The notes beneath the pieces are model-generated. The model had not been told where the DNA came from. It was given only the letters and a program-made list of their open reading frames with translations, and searched no databases. The position numbers were made by a program, and so were the translations under genes. A stretch of DNA of 48,082 nt from Candidatus Zixiibacteriota bacterium. Its GTDB lineage: Bacteria; Desulfobacterota; Binatia; UBA9968. Below, piece after piece: positions 32,222 to 42,131 of the stretch; position 1 is the first letter of the stretch; every line of letters begins with the position of its first letter. The stretch covers positions 1 through 48,082 of the forward strand of contig DATLYW010000017.1 of NCBI GenBank assembly GCA_035574315.1, given 5' to 3'.

Positions 32222-33733
32222 CTACGTCGGCAGCTCGCCCAGGCGCGGACGGCGCCAGCGCAGGCCCCGCTGTAGCAGCTTTCGCACCGCTTCCTTTGCG
32301 ATTTCCAGCCGGCTCTTGACCTTGAATACGTAGAAACCGTCGCCGCGCCTGAGGTAGACCTCGCGGCCGATCTTCAGCTGGCGGCTGTCCTTGCCCTGGG
32401 CGATGACCAACCGGCGGGCGTGGTCGCGGATCAAGGCCAGCGCCAGCGGCGGACTGAAGCCTTCCGGGGTGACGTGAAGCACGGTGAACGTCTCGATCTC
32501 CCCTTCGCTGCCCGCAGGCTCCCGGCGGGGAGCCTTTTTCGGACGGTCCACCGGGACTTCGAGGGCGGCCGGAAGCCCCGGACTGTGCACCGCGCGGGCC
32601 CCGGCGCGCTCCAGGATCGTAACGAAGTTGTTCGTCGCCAGCCCCCCGGTGCTCTGCGCCAGCCCCCGCATGAACTCACGGTTGCCCGCGCCGTGCCCGC
32701 GCAGCGCCTTGGCGATCTCGACGACCTGAGCCAGGCCGCTCGCTCCGACCGGATGGCCGCGCGCCTTCAGCCCGCCCGAGGCGTTGACCGGTAGAGGTCC
32801 GTCGAGCGCGGTCTTCCCGGCGAGCGCCGCCTCGCCCCCCTTTCCCGGAGGAAAGAAGCCGAGATCTTCGGTGGAGATGATCTCGAACGGGGTGAAGGCG
32901 TCGTGGACCTCCGCGATGTCGATGCCTTCGGGCGAGGTCTCCGCCATGCGGTAGGCCCGTGCCGCCGCGATGCGAGTGGCCGGAAACGAGACGAAGGTCT
33001 CTCTTTCCGCCATGCTCACCGGCCCGGTTCCCTGCCCGATCCCGGACAGGCGCACATCGGTCCTCTCGGCGGTCAGCACGAGCGCGGCCGCGCCGTCGGT
33101 GATCGGAGCGCAGTCGAAACGCCGCAGCGGGGTGGCCACGAAGTCGCTCGCGAGATACATCTCGCGCGTCACCGCGTTCCGGAAGTGTGCCAGGGGATTG
33201 TGCGACGCGTTGAGGTGGTTCTTCAGCGCGACGGCGCAGAGCATCGCTTCCATGCGCGACCGGGAGAGGCGAAAGTGCTGCCGGTACTTTTCGGCGATCA
33301 TCGCCGCCAGTGCCGGCATCGTCGCGCCGCACTGGCGTTCCTCGCGGTCGAGCACGCCCGCGAGGACCCGCGTCGCCGCCCGCGTCCCGAAGTGGGTCAT
33401 CTTTTCGCCGGCGACCACCAGCACGCGGCGGTGGCAGCCCGACGCGATCGCCTGAACCCCCGCGTAGAGCGCCGCGGCGCCGCTCGAGGAGGCGGTCTCG
33501 ATGCGCACCGCCGGCCGACCGGTCAAGCCCAGCGCGTCGGCGATGCACGACGCGATGTTGCCGTCGCCGGTGAACTCCTCGGCCGCCATGACACCGATGA
33601 AGATCGCATCGACGTCCTGGCAGCGCCCGGATTCCAGGGCCTGCCGGGCGGCGTCGCAAAAGATCGCCGGCAGGGGCCTCGGATCCTTTCCGAACCTGGT
33701 GATACCGATGCCGTCCACGAATACCGGCTTCAT
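32222..33733 (-). CDS. Thiolase-family protein with C-terminal OB-type (DUF35-like) extension
   Basis: Residues 1-380 follow the SCP2/archaeal thiolase fold: EVHDAFTPFEII (catalytic histidine region), VNASGGLKARGHPVGASGLA and DCAPITDGAAALVL. The usual nucleophile site reads ETASSSGAAAL, with serine (S82/S83) where thiolases have cysteine, so normal thiolysis is doubtful. Residues about 395-480 form a strand-rich extension (EGEIETFTVLHVTPEGF) like the OB domain of DUF35 proteins, which usually is a separate partner. The fusion and the missing cysteine point to a scaffold or CoA-channelling role. It is followed by etfA 75 bases upstream on the same strand. Confidence 0.75.
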   Translation of the reverse strand: MKPVFVDGIGITRFGKDPRPLPAIFCDAARQALESGRCQDVDAIFIGVMAAEEFTGDGNIASCIADALGLTGRPAVRIETASSSGAAALYAGVQAIASGCHRRVLVVAGEKMTHFGTRAATRVLAGVLDREERQCGATMPALAAMIAEKYRQHFRLSRSRMEAMLCAVALKNHLNASHNPLAHFRNAVTREMYLASDFVATPLRRFDCAPITDGAAALVLTAERTDVRLSGIGQGTGPVSMAERETFVSFPATRIAAARAYRMAETSPEGIDIAEVHDAFTPFEIISTEDLGFFPPGKGGEAALAGKTALDGPLPVNASGGLKARGHPVGASGLAQVVEIAKALRGHGAGNREFMRGLAQSTGGLATNNFVTILERAGARAVHSPGLPAALEVPVDRPKKAPRREPAGSEGEIETFTVLHVTPEGFSPPLALALIRDHARRLVIAQGKDSRQLKIGREVYLRRGDGFYVFKVKSRLEIAKEAVRKLLQRGLRWRRPRLGELPT

Positions 33734-33808
33734 GGCTTCAACCTAGCGCACCCGGGCCGCGATATCCACCGCGGTCCCGGACGCCTTGCTGACCCGAAGG
33801 GAATCGCG

Positions 33809-34777
33809 TCAGGCGCCCTTGCGCTTCTTGAGCTCTTCGATGAGCTGGGGAACGACTTTGAAGAGATCTCCGACCACGCCGAAGTCGGAGTACTGGAAGA
33901 TGGGAGCGTCCGGATCCTTGTTGATCGAAACGATGTACTTCGAGGTCTTCATTCCCGAAAGGTGCTGCACCGCCCCCGAGATGCCGCACGCGATGTAGAG
34001 GTCGGGCTTGACGGTCTTGCCGGTCTGACCGATCTGCATCGCATAGGGAACCCACCCCGCGTCGACGGCCGCCCGCGTGGCGCCGACGGCGCCGCCGAGC
34101 AACTCCGCCAGCTCCCTGAGCATGGCGAAATTTTCCTCCCCTTTGAGCCCCCTCCCACCCGAGACGATGGTTTTCGCCCCGTCGAGCTGCGGCCCCTCGC
34201 GCCGCACCGCGACCCTTTCCTTCACGCGAGCCTTGCGCAGGGAGGCGTCCGCCGGAGCCGCGACCTCCTCGATGACGAGAGGTTGCTCGTTGACCTTCGG
34301 CTCGAAGGATTTCGGCCGGACGAGGAGCAGCTTGGGCCCGGAGCCGACCAGCGTGCTCGTGTTCAGATAGCTTGCGCCCAGCGCCGGAATCGTCGCCTCG
34401 ACGCTTCCGTCCTTCAGGGTGAAATCCCCGACGTCGCTGATCGCCCCGCAGTCCAGCCTCGCGCTCAGATTCGCGGCGAGGTCACGCCCGCCGTAGCTCG
34501 AGGCGAACAGCACCACGGCCGGCCGGTGCTTCTCGATCAGCTCGGCGACGGTTTGCGCCGCCGGGAGCGTCAGGTAATCGCGGTAGACCGGATCGGCGCA
34601 GCGGTAGATCTTGGAGGCCCCGTACTTCGCCAGAGTGGCGGGGGCGTCATCGGGTGCCGGGCCCAAAAGGATCGCCTCGGCCTTTCCCGTCTCCGCCGCC
34701 TTGGCGAGCATTTCGAGCGTGGTGGGAGAAACCCGCTCGTCGCTCAATTCCGCGTAAACCCAGATGACGTCCGCCAC
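33809..34777 (-). CDS. etfA: Electron transfer flavoprotein, alpha subunit
   Basis: This 322-residue protein binds FAD and, with EtfB, moves electrons from acyl-CoA dehydrogenases to a quinone reductase. The FAD domain is clear at the C-terminus: [48 protein letters not shown] and the final [16 protein letters not shown]. Its start follows the etfB stop without a gap, so both are translated together. It suits the CoA-based degradation genes around it. There is no sign of a bifurcating-type insertion, though this was not tested. Confidence 0.93.
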   Translation of the reverse strand: MADVIWVYAELSDERVSPTTLEMLAKAAETGKAEAILLGPAPDDAPATLAKYGASKIYRCADPVYRDYLTLPAAQTVAELIEKHRPAVVLFASSYGGRDLAANLSARLDCGAISDVGDFTLKDGSVEATIPALGASYLNTSTLVGSGPKLLLVRPKSFEPKVNEQPLVIEEVAAPADASLRKARVKERVAVRREGPQLDGAKTIVSGGRGLKGEENFAMLRELAELLGGAVGATRAAVDAGWVPYAMQIGQTGKTVKPDLYIACGISGAVQHLSGMKTSKYIVSINKDPDAPIFQYSDFGVVGDLFKVVPQLIEELKKRKGA

Positions 34778-35557
34778 TCAAATCACCTTGATTTCGGCCA
34801 GAAAATCCGCAATCTGCCTGCCGCCGTCTCCTTCGTCGGTCACGATCTTCCCCGCCTGGCGCTTCGGCGGCCGGCCGATCGTCAGCACCTTTTCCTTCGC
34901 GCCCTTCTCGCCCACCTGGTCGGGGCTCAAGCCGAGATCGGCCGCGGTGTAGACCTTGATCTCCTTTTTCTTGGCCGCCATGATCCCCTTGAGCTGCGGG
35001 TATCTCGGCTCGTTGATCCCGCTGCTCACCGCGACCAGCGCCGGAAGCGTCGACTCGACCACGTCGAAACCCGACTCGCTCTGCCGCTTGATCGTGATCC
35101 TGTCCCCTTCCACCGCGATTTCCTTGGCGAAGCTCAAGGGCGGCACGCCGAGCAGAAAAGCGATCTGCCCGGGAACGATCCCCGAGTAGCTGTCGCTGCT
35201 CTCCGTGGCGCACAGGACGAGGTCGAAGGGCTGCTTCTTGATCGCCGCCGCCAGCACCTTGGCGGTCCCGAGCGTGTCCGAGCCGGCGACGGCGTCGTCG
35301 AGAATGTGAACGGCCGAGGTCGCTCCCATGGCCAGGGCGTTGCGGATGCCGATCGTCGCGTCGGCGATGCCCATGGTGATCAGCGTGACGGTCCCCCCGT
35401 GCTTTTCGACCAGCCGGAGCCCTTCCTCGACGGCGCACGCCGCCGCCGGATCGAGCTCGTGGGCGACCCCCTTGCGGACCATCCGCTTCGTGGCGGGATC
35501 GATCTCGATGGTAACGGTGCTGGCCGGAATGACCTTGCCGCAAACGACGATGTTCAA
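34778..35557 (-). CDS. etfB: Electron transfer flavoprotein, beta subunit
   Basis: This 259-residue protein binds AMP and pairs with EtfA. It has the LVEKHGGTVTLITMGIADAT strand-helix, AMGATSAVHILDDAVAGSDT and LVLCATESSDSYSGIVPGQI motifs and the family's C-terminal arm. The start is TTG (35555-35557) with AAGG seven bases and GGAG sixteen bases upstream; no ATG is in reach. It abuts etfA directly. Electron input probably comes from the acyl-CoA or oxygenase enzymes of this cluster. Confidence 0.93.
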   Translation of the reverse strand: MNIVVCGKVIPASTVTIEIDPATKRMVRKGVAHELDPAAACAVEEGLRLVEKHGGTVTLITMGIADATIGIRNALAMGATSAVHILDDAVAGSDTLGTAKVLAAAIKKQPFDLVLCATESSDSYSGIVPGQIAFLLGVPPLSFAKEIAVEGDRITIKRQSESGFDVVESTLPALVAVSSGINEPRYPQLKGIMAAKKKEIKVYTAADLGLSPDQVGEKGAKEKVLTIGRPPKRQAGKIVTDEGDGGRQIADFLAEIKVI

Positions 35558-35667
35558 AGGAACCTTGCTCCTGCCTCTTCAGGGTTGCGATCGGACCGAG
35601 ACGCGGCGAAAGCGCTCTCGTCGGCGCCTTCGATGACGGCCAGCTTAATCGGTGTTCTTCTGGACGG

Positions 35668-35862
35668 TCAGTTCCGGAGCCACTCCGCGACGTTGCCTTC
35701 CATGACGACGTCCAAAATTTCCTGGCAGTCGTGGATCGCCTGCTCGACGAGCTTCTCGTCGTCCTTCACGTGCGGAATCGCCCGACTGACGGCGTTCTGG
35801 ATCGCCTGAATAAATTCCTTGAGCTGCTGATCCAGTGCTTCGGTGTTGGGTGCCGGTTGCAT
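35668..35862 (-). CDS. Small acidic hypothetical protein
   Basis: This 64-residue protein is all-helical in appearance and acidic (EALDQQLKEFIQAIQNAV, then KLVEQAIHDCQEILDVV). It is not recognised. GGGAG sits just before the ATG. It lies 13 bases after the PaaA-like gene on the same strand, close enough to be translated as a partner, perhaps a small stabilising or regulatory subunit. That role is inferred from position alone. Confidence 0.6.
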   Translation of the reverse strand: MQPAPNTEALDQQLKEFIQAIQNAVSRAIPHVKDDEKLVEQAIHDCQEILDVVMEGNVAEWLRN

Positions 35863-35875
35863 GACAAGCTCCCTG

Positions 35876-36598
35876 TTACAGGTAGAGCCGGCCCTTGTAG
35901 GGATCGGGGATGGTCAGGCCCATCTGCCGCAGCAGGGCGTCGACCTCGTCCTTGTACTGCTGGCGCGCCACGGCGTTGGGGCGCCGCTTCAATCCCCAGT
36001 AGATGTAGCGCTCGGACCGCTTGGATTCGGACTTACCGAACATGTCCAGCCCCTTCACGTACCAGTAATCCACCGCTTTCTGGATACGTTCCTTGTGCTC
36101 GCCGCCCTTGGCCGCATACTCCGCCGTCTTGTTCGTTCCAAAGTCGATGTGCCCTTCTTCCTCCCGGATGATTTGCGGATCCTCGACGAGGCGGGCGAGC
36201 GGCTGGTAGCTGGCGCCGATGAATTCCTCGAGCTGGTAGCGGCCCACCCGGTCGATCAGAAAGCCGAAGACGGCGTAATCCTCCCACGTCGTGATCGTGC
36301 CGCGGAACGCTTCGACGTAGCGTTTCTCGTTCGGCCAGCTGAGCACGTAAGAGACGTCGACCCCGACGTCGCCGGCCAGCTTCGCCATCTTTCTGAAGTG
36401 GTCCATCTCCTCGGCCGCGGTGCGGGCGACGATCAGCTGATCGAGCCGGCTCGGGGCGTTCGGCAGAATGTGCTTGACGTACAGGTTGGGACCGCCGATC
36501 TCGCAATCGGCCTGAATCGCCAGGACCCTGCGCAGCAGGTCCTGATACTCCGGGTCCTGTTTTTCGAAATCCTCGAGCTCTACCTTGTCCGTGAACAT
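35876..36598 (-). CDS. PaaA/PaaC-like ferritin-fold diiron protein
   Basis: This 240-residue protein has the two helical metal motifs of the phenylacetyl-CoA epoxidase family: AAEEMDHFRKMAKL (E63/E64 and H67) and REEEGHIDFG (E148 region and H150), with extra glutamates at E33 and E124/E125. It should bind two irons and activate oxygen. PaaA is normally about 310 residues and needs PaaC, PaaB and PaaE, none of which is present here. It is therefore a stand-alone relative, perhaps fed by the neighbouring ETF. It is co-directional with, and upstream of, the small acidic protein. Confidence 0.75.
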   Translation of the reverse strand: MFTDKVELEDFEKQDPEYQDLLRRVLAIQADCEIGGPNLYVKHILPNAPSRLDQLIVARTAAEEMDHFRKMAKLAGDVGVDVSYVLSWPNEKRYVEAFRGTITTWEDYAVFGFLIDRVGRYQLEEFIGASYQPLARLVEDPQIIREEEGHIDFGTNKTAEYAAKGGEHKERIQKAVDYWYVKGLDMFGKSESKRSERYIYWGLKRRPNAVARQQYKDEVDALLRQMGLTIPDPYKGRLYL

Positions 36599-36689
36599 CC
36601 GGCCTCCTCGCGCAAGTTGCGTTGAATATCGCTTAAGCCATCAAAACTCTTAACAAAAGGACCTCGACAAATCAACCGTAGCGGCGCCG

Positions 36690-37685
36690 CTAGAACCTGA
36701 TCACCGCCGCGCCCCAGGCAAAGCCGGCTCCGAACGCGTTGAGCAGCACGATGTCCCCCTCCCGGATCCGCCCCTGTCGCCTCGCCTCGTCGAGCGCAAC
36801 GGGAATCGAGGCCGCCGACGTATTGCCGTACCTGTCCAGGTTGACGACGACTTTTTCCATCGGCACTCCGAGGCGCTCGGCCAGCGCGACGATGATCCGG
36901 CGGTTCGCCTGGTGCGGAACCACGAGCGAGACCTGCTCGATCGAGACGCCGGCCTCCGCGAGAGCTTCCCGGCTGACGTCCTCCATCGAGCGCACCGCGA
37001 TCTTGAAGACCTCCTTGCCGTTCATCGTGATGGTGTGCTCGTTCCTGGAAACGGTCTCGGGCGCCGCCGGCTTCAACGAGCCGCCGGCGGGAACGTACAG
37101 AGTTTTGACGTAGGAGCCGTCGGTCCGGAGCTTCGTGCTCAGGATTCCGCGCGAGCCGTTCTCCGAGGCGCCGAGGACCACCGCGCCCGCGGCGTCGCCG
37201 AACAGGATACAGGTCGTACGGTCCCGCCAGTTCAGCAGCCGGCTCAACGCGTCGGAGCCCACCACCAGGACCTTGCGGACCTTTCCGATCCGGATGAACG
37301 AATCGGCGACGGAGATGGCGTTGAGGAAGCCGGAGCAGGCGGCGCTGACGTCGAACGAAAAGGCGTTGCGCGCCCCCAGCATGTCCTCGAGCACGCACGC
37401 CGAGGATGGAAAAGGGTAGTCCGGCGTAACCGTTCCCATGATGATCGCGTCGAGCTCCTCGGCGGCGACCCCCGCGTCGTCGAGCGCCCGCTTCGCGGCG
37501 TGAAAGGCCATGTCCGCGTTGCCCTTGCCCTCTTCGAGAACACGTCTTTCCTTGATGCCGGTGCGCACCGTGATCCAGTGGTCGCTGGTGTCCACCATCA
37601 TTTCCAGATCGTGGTTCGTGATGACCTTGGACGGGACCTCCGACCCGGTCCCGAGCACCACGCTCCGCCTCTGCGAATCCCTCAT
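36690..37685 (-). CDS. fabH: 3-oxoacyl-ACP synthase III
   Basis: This 331-residue enzyme starts fatty-acid synthesis by condensing acetyl-CoA with malonyl-ACP. The Cys-His-Asn triad is present: C117 in SAACSGFL, H258 in PHQANRRI, N288 in [13 protein letters not shown] near the start is the usual family mark. The ATG overlaps the fabF stop (ATGA), so the two are coupled. Genes usually between them (fabD, fabG, acpP) are absent here, so this may be an accessory pair serving another acyl product. Confidence 0.93.
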   Translation of the reverse strand: MRDSQRRSVVLGTGSEVPSKVITNHDLEMMVDTSDHWITVRTGIKERRVLEEGKGNADMAFHAAKRALDDAGVAAEELDAIIMGTVTPDYPFPSSACVLEDMLGARNAFSFDVSAACSGFLNAISVADSFIRIGKVRKVLVVGSDALSRLLNWRDRTTCILFGDAAGAVVLGASENGSRGILSTKLRTDGSYVKTLYVPAGGSLKPAAPETVSRNEHTITMNGKEVFKIAVRSMEDVSREALAEAGVSIEQVSLVVPHQANRRIIVALAERLGVPMEKVVVNLDRYGNTSAASIPVALDEARRQGRIREGDIVLLNAFGAGFAWGAAVIRF

Positions 37686-38935
37686 TCAGCCCTCCTCAGT
37701 ACGATGCAAGCGTTGGTGCCGCCGAAGCCGAACGAGTTGGAAAGAGCCACACGGAGATCCGCTTTGCGGGCCTGATTCGGCGTATAGTCGAGGTCGCACT
37801 CGGGGTCAGGATTCTCGTAGTTGATGGTCGGCGGAATGATTCCGTGGTAGAGCGCCAGCACCGAGTAGATTCCTTCCACGGCTCCGGCGGCCCCCAGGAG
37901 ATGGCCGGTCATCGACTTCGTCGAGCTCACGGCCAGCTTGTGGGCGTGCTCGCCGAAAACCGCCTTGATCGCCTGCGTCTCGTTCGCGTCGTTGTACTCC
38001 GTCGACGTGCCGTGGGCGTTGATGTAGTCGACCTCCTCGGGGCGGATTCCCGCGTCCCTCAGCGCCAGGCGCATGCAGCGCGCCGCGCCCTCGCCGCCGG
38101 GAGAGGGCGAGGTCATGTGATGGGCGTCGCCGTTGGCCCCGTAGCCGACGATCTCGGCGTAGATCTTCGCCCCGCGTCTGAGCGCCCGCTCCCGCTCCTC
38201 GAGAATGAGAACGCCGGACCCTTCAGCGATCACGAACCCGTCGCGGTCGCGGTCGAAGGGCCGGCTGGCGCGCTCGGGCTCGTCGTTGCGGGTGGAAAGC
38301 GCCTTCATCGCGCTGAACCCCCCGACCCCGAGCGGCGTGATCGCCGACTCCGCGCCGCCGGCGATCACCGCGTCCTGCAACCCGCGCGCGACCAGGTGAA
38401 AGGCCTCCCCGATGGCGTGGGTTCCCGACGCACACGCCGAGGTGGGCGTCCAGTTCACCCCTTTGGCGCCGTAGCGGATCGCGATCTGCCCCGGCGCCAG
38501 ATTCGAGATCGACTTGGGAATGAAGAAGGGCGATATCTTTCGCGGCCCGCCTTCAAGGTAAGCCTTTTCCGTCGCTTCGATCGTTTCGATGCCGCAAAGC
38601 CCGACGCCGATGATCACGCCCACGGATTCGGCTTCGGCGGGATCGATCTTCAGGCCGCTGTCCTCCATCGCCATGGCGGCAGCCGCCACGCTGTACTGGA
38701 TGAACAGATCCATCTTCTTGATCTCTTTCGGCTCGATGAAGGCGTCGGCGCGGAAGTCGGGCACCTGCCCGGCCACGCGCGAGGGAAAGGCGTCGACGTC
38801 CGCAAAGCGATCGATCTTCCGGATCCCAGAGCGCCCGGCGACCAGCGCTTCCCAGTTTTTTTGCACACCTGTGCCCAGGGGGGTTACCAGCCCAAGGCCC
38901 GTCACGACGACTCTACGCGGCTCGATCTGTCTCAC
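37682..38935 (-). CDS. fabF: 3-oxoacyl-ACP synthase II
   Basis: This 417-residue condensing enzyme elongates acyl-ACP. The active-site C168 lies in [11 protein letters not shown], with histidines in [11 protein letters not shown] and [16 protein letters not shown], and [10 protein letters not shown] at the C-terminus. The start is a GTG (38933-38935) without an obvious Shine-Dalgarno site. It has its own promoter-like element in the 67-base gap behind it. fabH follows with a four-base overlap. Confidence 0.93.
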   Translation of the reverse strand: MRQIEPRRVVVTGLGLVTPLGTGVQKNWEALVAGRSGIRKIDRFADVDAFPSRVAGQVPDFRADAFIEPKEIKKMDLFIQYSVAAAAMAMEDSGLKIDPAEAESVGVIIGVGLCGIETIEATEKAYLEGGPRKISPFFIPKSISNLAPGQIAIRYGAKGVNWTPTSACASGTHAIGEAFHLVARGLQDAVIAGGAESAITPLGVGGFSAMKALSTRNDEPERASRPFDRDRDGFVIAEGSGVLILEERERALRRGAKIYAEIVGYGANGDAHHMTSPSPGGEGAARCMRLALRDAGIRPEEVDYINAHGTSTEYNDANETQAIKAVFGEHAHKLAVSSTKSMTGHLLGAAGAVEGIYSVLALYHGIIPPTINYENPDPECDLDYTPNQARKADLRVALSNSFGFGGTNACIVLRRAE

Positions 38936-38961
38936 GGCAGTGTCCGGAGCAATGACCCTAA

Positions 38962-38990
38962 TAGATAAATCAGAGCGGCGAAAGGGTCAA
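38962..38990 (-). promoter_or_regulatory. Possible promoter of fabF-fabH
   Basis: On the minus strand TTGACC (38985-38990) and TATCTA (38962-38967) are 17 bases apart, 27 bases before the fabF GTG. The -10 is poor at its 3' half. Confidence 0.4.
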
Positions 38991-39002
38991 GCGACAGGAG
39001 AT

Positions 39003-40031
39003 TTACTGATACTTTTCGCGCACTTGCCGGATCCTGCGCAGAACGGTCGAAATCCGGCCGGGCGTGCCTCCGGAGGAATCCTCTACGCCCGCGGCGCCGC
39101 GCTGCATGCATTCGAGCACCGCCGCCGTGGAGTTCCTGAGGGCGCTGAGATCGTAGCCGCCTTCGAGCAGGCAGGCCATCCGCCCGCCAGCGAACTCGGA
39201 CGCCACCCCCACGAGCATCTGCGTCATTGCGGCAAAGCCGTCCTCGGTCACCGCCATCCCGCCCAGCGGATCGCGCCGGTGCGGATCGAAGCCCGCCGAA
39301 ACCAGAACCCAGTCCGGCTGGAACCGATTTGCGGCGGGCACCACCACTTCCCGAAACGCCTGGATGTACTCGGCGTCGCCGCATCCCGCGGGCAGCGGAA
39401 TGTTGATGGTGTATCCCTCCCCCTCCCCTTCGCCCGTCTCCTCGACGCCGCCCGTGCCCGGATAGAACGGGTACTGGTGCGTCGAAACATAAAGGACCGA
39501 GGGGTCGGCGTAAAAAGCGTCCTGCGTGCCGTTGCCGTGGTGCACGTCCCAATCGACGATCAGAACTCGACCGGCGCCGTGGCGGCGCTGCAGATAGCGG
39601 GCGCCGATGGCGACCGTATTGAACAGGCAAAAGCCCATCGCCCGGTCCCGCAGCGCGTGATGTCCCGGCGGCCGCACCAGCGCAAAGCCGTTGCGGCACT
39701 CTCCGGCGGCGACGGCGTCGAGCAGCCGGAGAAAACCGCCGACCGCGAGCAGGCCCACGCCGAAGGAATCGCGGCAGGTGATCGTATCGCCGTCGAGGGC
39801 GAAGCGGTTGGCGCGAGACGTGGAAGCGACCAGATCGACGTAGTCGGGGCCGTGACAGAGCTCGATCTCGTCCCGGCTGGCGGCCCGCGGCGGCAGGCGC
39901 TCGAAGCGGTTCCGATCCAGCTGCTCGCCCAGGTCGAGCAGGACCTCGATGCGCTCCGGACGCTCCGGATGGCCGAAGCCCGGGTCATGTTTCAGATAAT
40001 CGGCGTCGACGACGATCGCGGTGCGGCTCAT
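39003..40031 (-). CDS. Histone deacetylase-family (AcuC-like) amidohydrolase
   Basis: This 342-residue protein is a zinc deacetylase of the arginase/HDAC fold. The signature runs GHPERPERIEVL, RPPGHHA (paired catalytic histidines), DWDVHHGNGTQ (zinc aspartate and histidine), SAGFDPHRRDPLGG (second zinc aspartate) and LEGGYDL. Bacterial members remove acetyl groups from acetyl-CoA synthetase, polyamines or other small molecules; which applies here is unknown. It is monocistronic, between fabF and the Tat genes. Confidence 0.9.
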   Translation of the reverse strand: MSRTAIVVDADYLKHDPGFGHPERPERIEVLLDLGEQLDRNRFERLPPRAASRDEIELCHGPDYVDLVASTSRANRFALDGDTITCRDSFGVGLLAVGGFLRLLDAVAAGECRNGFALVRPPGHHALRDRAMGFCLFNTVAIGARYLQRRHGAGRVLIVDWDVHHGNGTQDAFYADPSVLYVSTHQYPFYPGTGGVEETGEGEGEGYTINIPLPAGCGDAEYIQAFREVVVPAANRFQPDWVLVSAGFDPHRRDPLGGMAVTEDGFAAMTQMLVGVASEFAGGRMACLLEGGYDLSALRNSTAAVLECMQRGAAGVEDSSGGTPGRISTVLRRIRQVREKYQ

Positions 40032-40353
40032 GACTTACGCTTATCATCCGGCCCCGGGAACGACAACCTCGTTCGAACGGGCGGCGCAGCACGCGGGCTC
40101 GGCTCCGCCGTGTTCCGTTTGCTTGCCAAGGTCCCGGAAATCGCATAGTTTACTAACAGCTCAGCTGGCGGGTAGACACCGTCGAAGGTGGGTCGAGACC
40201 TGAAGAACGCGGGAACGTCCTCGGAGCAACGGGTGACGGCCTGCGAGGCTCCGGCCTGTCGGCCGCGGTTGGCTGGAAGGTCTCCGCCGCGAGCCACCAT
40301 GATACGGTGTCCGCGTACTTGCGAGCTCGCTGAATAGGGGTCGGAGGCCTTCG
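40032..40353. other. Intergenic spacer of about 320 bases
   Basis: The stretch separates the deacetylase start (leftward) from the tat genes (rightward), so promoters for both should be here. I found no convincing -35/-10 pair and no recognisable small gene; short frames lack ribosome sites. AGGGGTCGGAGG just before ATG 40354 is the Shine-Dalgarno region of tatA. Confidence 0.5.
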
Positions 40354-40620
40354 ATGTTTGGCATCGGCATGCCCGAGCTTCTTCTGATTCTGGCGCTGGC
40401 GCTCATCGTGCTGGGGCCGAAGAAGCTGCCCGAGCTCGCCAGGGCGCTCGGCAAGGGGCTGGCCGAGTTCCGCCGCGCCGCCGACGACCTCAAGGAAGAG
40501 TTCCGCCAGATGGAGCAGGAGATCGATTCCGCCTCTCCTCCGCCCCCTCCCGACGACGAGGTTTCCATCAAGTCCCCCGGCCCGGCCCCCTCGGCGGAAA
40601 GTGAACCTAAAGCAGGATAA
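40354..40620 (+). CDS. tatA: Twin-arginine translocase TatA/TatB-family subunit
   Basis: This 88-residue protein has one short membrane helix at residues 7-20 ([14 protein letters not shown]), the [19 protein letters not shown] amphipathic helix, and an acidic, proline-rich tail. It forms the Tat pore or the TatB receptor; the [12 protein letters not shown] start with an acidic residue in the helix and the GPKKLPE hinge fit both subfamilies, so I do not separate them. GGAGG precedes the ATG. The end overlaps the tatC start by 20 bases. Confidence 0.88.
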   Translation: MFGIGMPELLLILALALIVLGPKKLPELARALGKGLAEFRRAADDLKEEFRQMEQEIDSASPPPPPDDEVSIKSPGPAPSAESEPKAG

Positions 40621-41365
40621 CGAGCGCCCCCAGGACGTCCAGATGCCGTTTACCGCGCATCTGGACGAGCTGAGGACCCGGCTCATCAGGTGCGTGCTGG
40701 CCGTTGCGGTGGCCTTCGTCGGGTGCTTCGCGGCCGCGGAGCAGATCTTTTCGCTTCTGGCGGCGCCGCTTCGGGCGCTGCAAGCCCCCGGGATGGTCCT
40801 GATCGGGACCGCGGTCGCCGAAGCGTTCCTCACGAAACTGAAGATCTCCCTGGTGGCGGCCGTGGCCGTCGCCCTCCCCGTGCTCCTCTGGCAGGCGTGG
40901 CAGTTCGTCGCCCCCGGCCTCTACGCGCACGAAAAGGCCTACGCCCGAAGCTTCGTGGCCGCCGGATCGTTGTTCTTTCTCGCCGGCGCGACCTTCTGCT
41001 ACGCGGTCGTCCTGCGTTACGGGCTCGGTTTTCTGCTGCACCGCTACGAGGCCATTCGGGTGCGGCCGATGATCCACACCGCCGACTACCTCGCGCTGGT
41101 CGCACGCCTCGTGCTCGCCTTCGGGATCATGTTCCAGCTCCCGGTCGCAGCCTACTTCCTCGCGCGCGTCGGGCTGATCGACCACCGCTTCCTGACCCGC
41201 TACTTCGGTTACGGCCTGATCGGGATCGCCGCGCTCGCGGCCGTCCTCACGCCTCCCGACTTGATCTCGCAGGTGCTGCTGATGGTGCCGCTCACCGTCC
41301 TTTACGGCGTAAGCATCGCCGTCGCCTATTTCGCCGGTCGGCCGCGAGAAAACGAGGAGCGTTAA
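40601..41365 (+). CDS. tatC: Twin-arginine translocase subunit TatC
   Basis: This protein of about 254 residues has six membrane segments and the [20 protein letters not shown] start that binds twin-arginine signals, with [14 protein letters not shown] and [13 protein letters not shown] further on. It recognises folded cargo for export. A GTG (40601-40603) inside tatA starts the frame; an ATG at 40643 is also possible. The cargo is not shown by this window. Confidence 0.93.
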   Translation: MNLKQDNERPQDVQMPFTAHLDELRTRLIRCVLAVAVAFVGCFAAAEQIFSLLAAPLRALQAPGMVLIGTAVAEAFLTKLKISLVAAVAVALPVLLWQAWQFVAPGLYAHEKAYARSFVAAGSLFFLAGATFCYAVVLRYGLGFLLHRYEAIRVRPMIHTADYLALVARLVLAFGIMFQLPVAAYFLARVGLIDHRFLTRYFGYGLIGIAALAAVLTPPDLISQVLLMVPLTVLYGVSIAVAYFAGRPRENEER

Positions 41366-41510
41366 GGATGGCCGGCTGCCTGCGAGGCACCGGCCCAACG
41401 GTCGCGCTCCGAAGGTCTCGGCCCGCGCGCCGCCCCGATACGACGACTACACGCTTGCCGGCTCGCCCATAGAAACCGCGTGCCGGGGCAGGCGGGAAGC
41501 CCCGGGGCGG

Positions 41511-42059
41511 TCAGTCGTCGTTGATGAAGACGCACGCGGCGAAGACGGTGGTCCACAGCCCGTCTTTGTTGCCGATGGCGGATTGAGTGATGTTGGTGGT
41601 GCGGACGATCTTGCCCGACATCTTGAAGAGGTTTTCGCGCTCGTCCCACGCGGTGTCGGGATCGAACTCGATGCCGAGCGTGGTCGCGAGCATGCTCGCG
41701 GCGAGATCCTCGGCGTACTCGCCGGCCTTTTCTTCGGTTTCACCGAACGAGTGGTGCTCGGAGAGATAGCCGTACTGCTCCTGGTCGGCCGGGATGGCGA
41801 CGCCGACCGAGGCGGCGACCAGACGGTTCGGCTCGTTGGTGCTTTCGCGGTCGTAGACGCAGAAGACGATTTCCCCCGGACGCAACAGCTTGATGCCCTC
41901 CTCCTTGGAGATGCGCTTGCAGTTCGGCGGATAGATGCTCGAAACCAGCACCAGGTTGCAGGACGCCAGTCCCGCGGTTCGCAGAGCCAGCTCGAATGAC
42001 GCGAGCTTCTCTTTGTGCACGCCGACGCCTTTGGTGAAAAAACATTTTTTCGGGATCAT
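41511..42059 (-). CDS. Pyruvoyl-dependent arginine decarboxylase
   Basis: This 182-residue proenzyme converts arginine to agmatine, the first step of one polyamine route. It starts [20 protein letters not shown], and the self-cleavage site is SS at residues 40-41 in LVSSIYPP, where serine 41 becomes the pyruvoyl group. [20 protein letters not shown] is also typical. ATG 42057-42059 was chosen over an ATG 39 bases upstream because it matches the normal N-terminus. It follows the biotin carrier gene by 72 bases and may share its transcript. Confidence 0.93.
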   Translation of the reverse strand: MIPKKCFFTKGVGVHKEKLASFELALRTAGLASCNLVLVSSIYPPNCKRISKEEGIKLLRPGEIVFCVYDRESTNEPNRLVAASVGVAIPADQEQYGYLSEHHSFGETEEKAGEYAEDLAASMLATTLGIEFDPDTAWDERENLFKMSGKIVRTTNITQSAIGNKDGLWTTVFAACVFINDD

Positions 42060-42131
42060 TTTTCGGCCGTCTATAGCATGAAAGCTCGCGCGTGACAATA
42101 AACCACGGCACGAATTTCCGCCCGGAGCGCG

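Noticed and set aside
40021..40300. Small proteins in the spacer between the deacetylase and tatA
   Set aside because: The frames of 60-90 codons have no ribosome site, no codon bias and no recognisable product.
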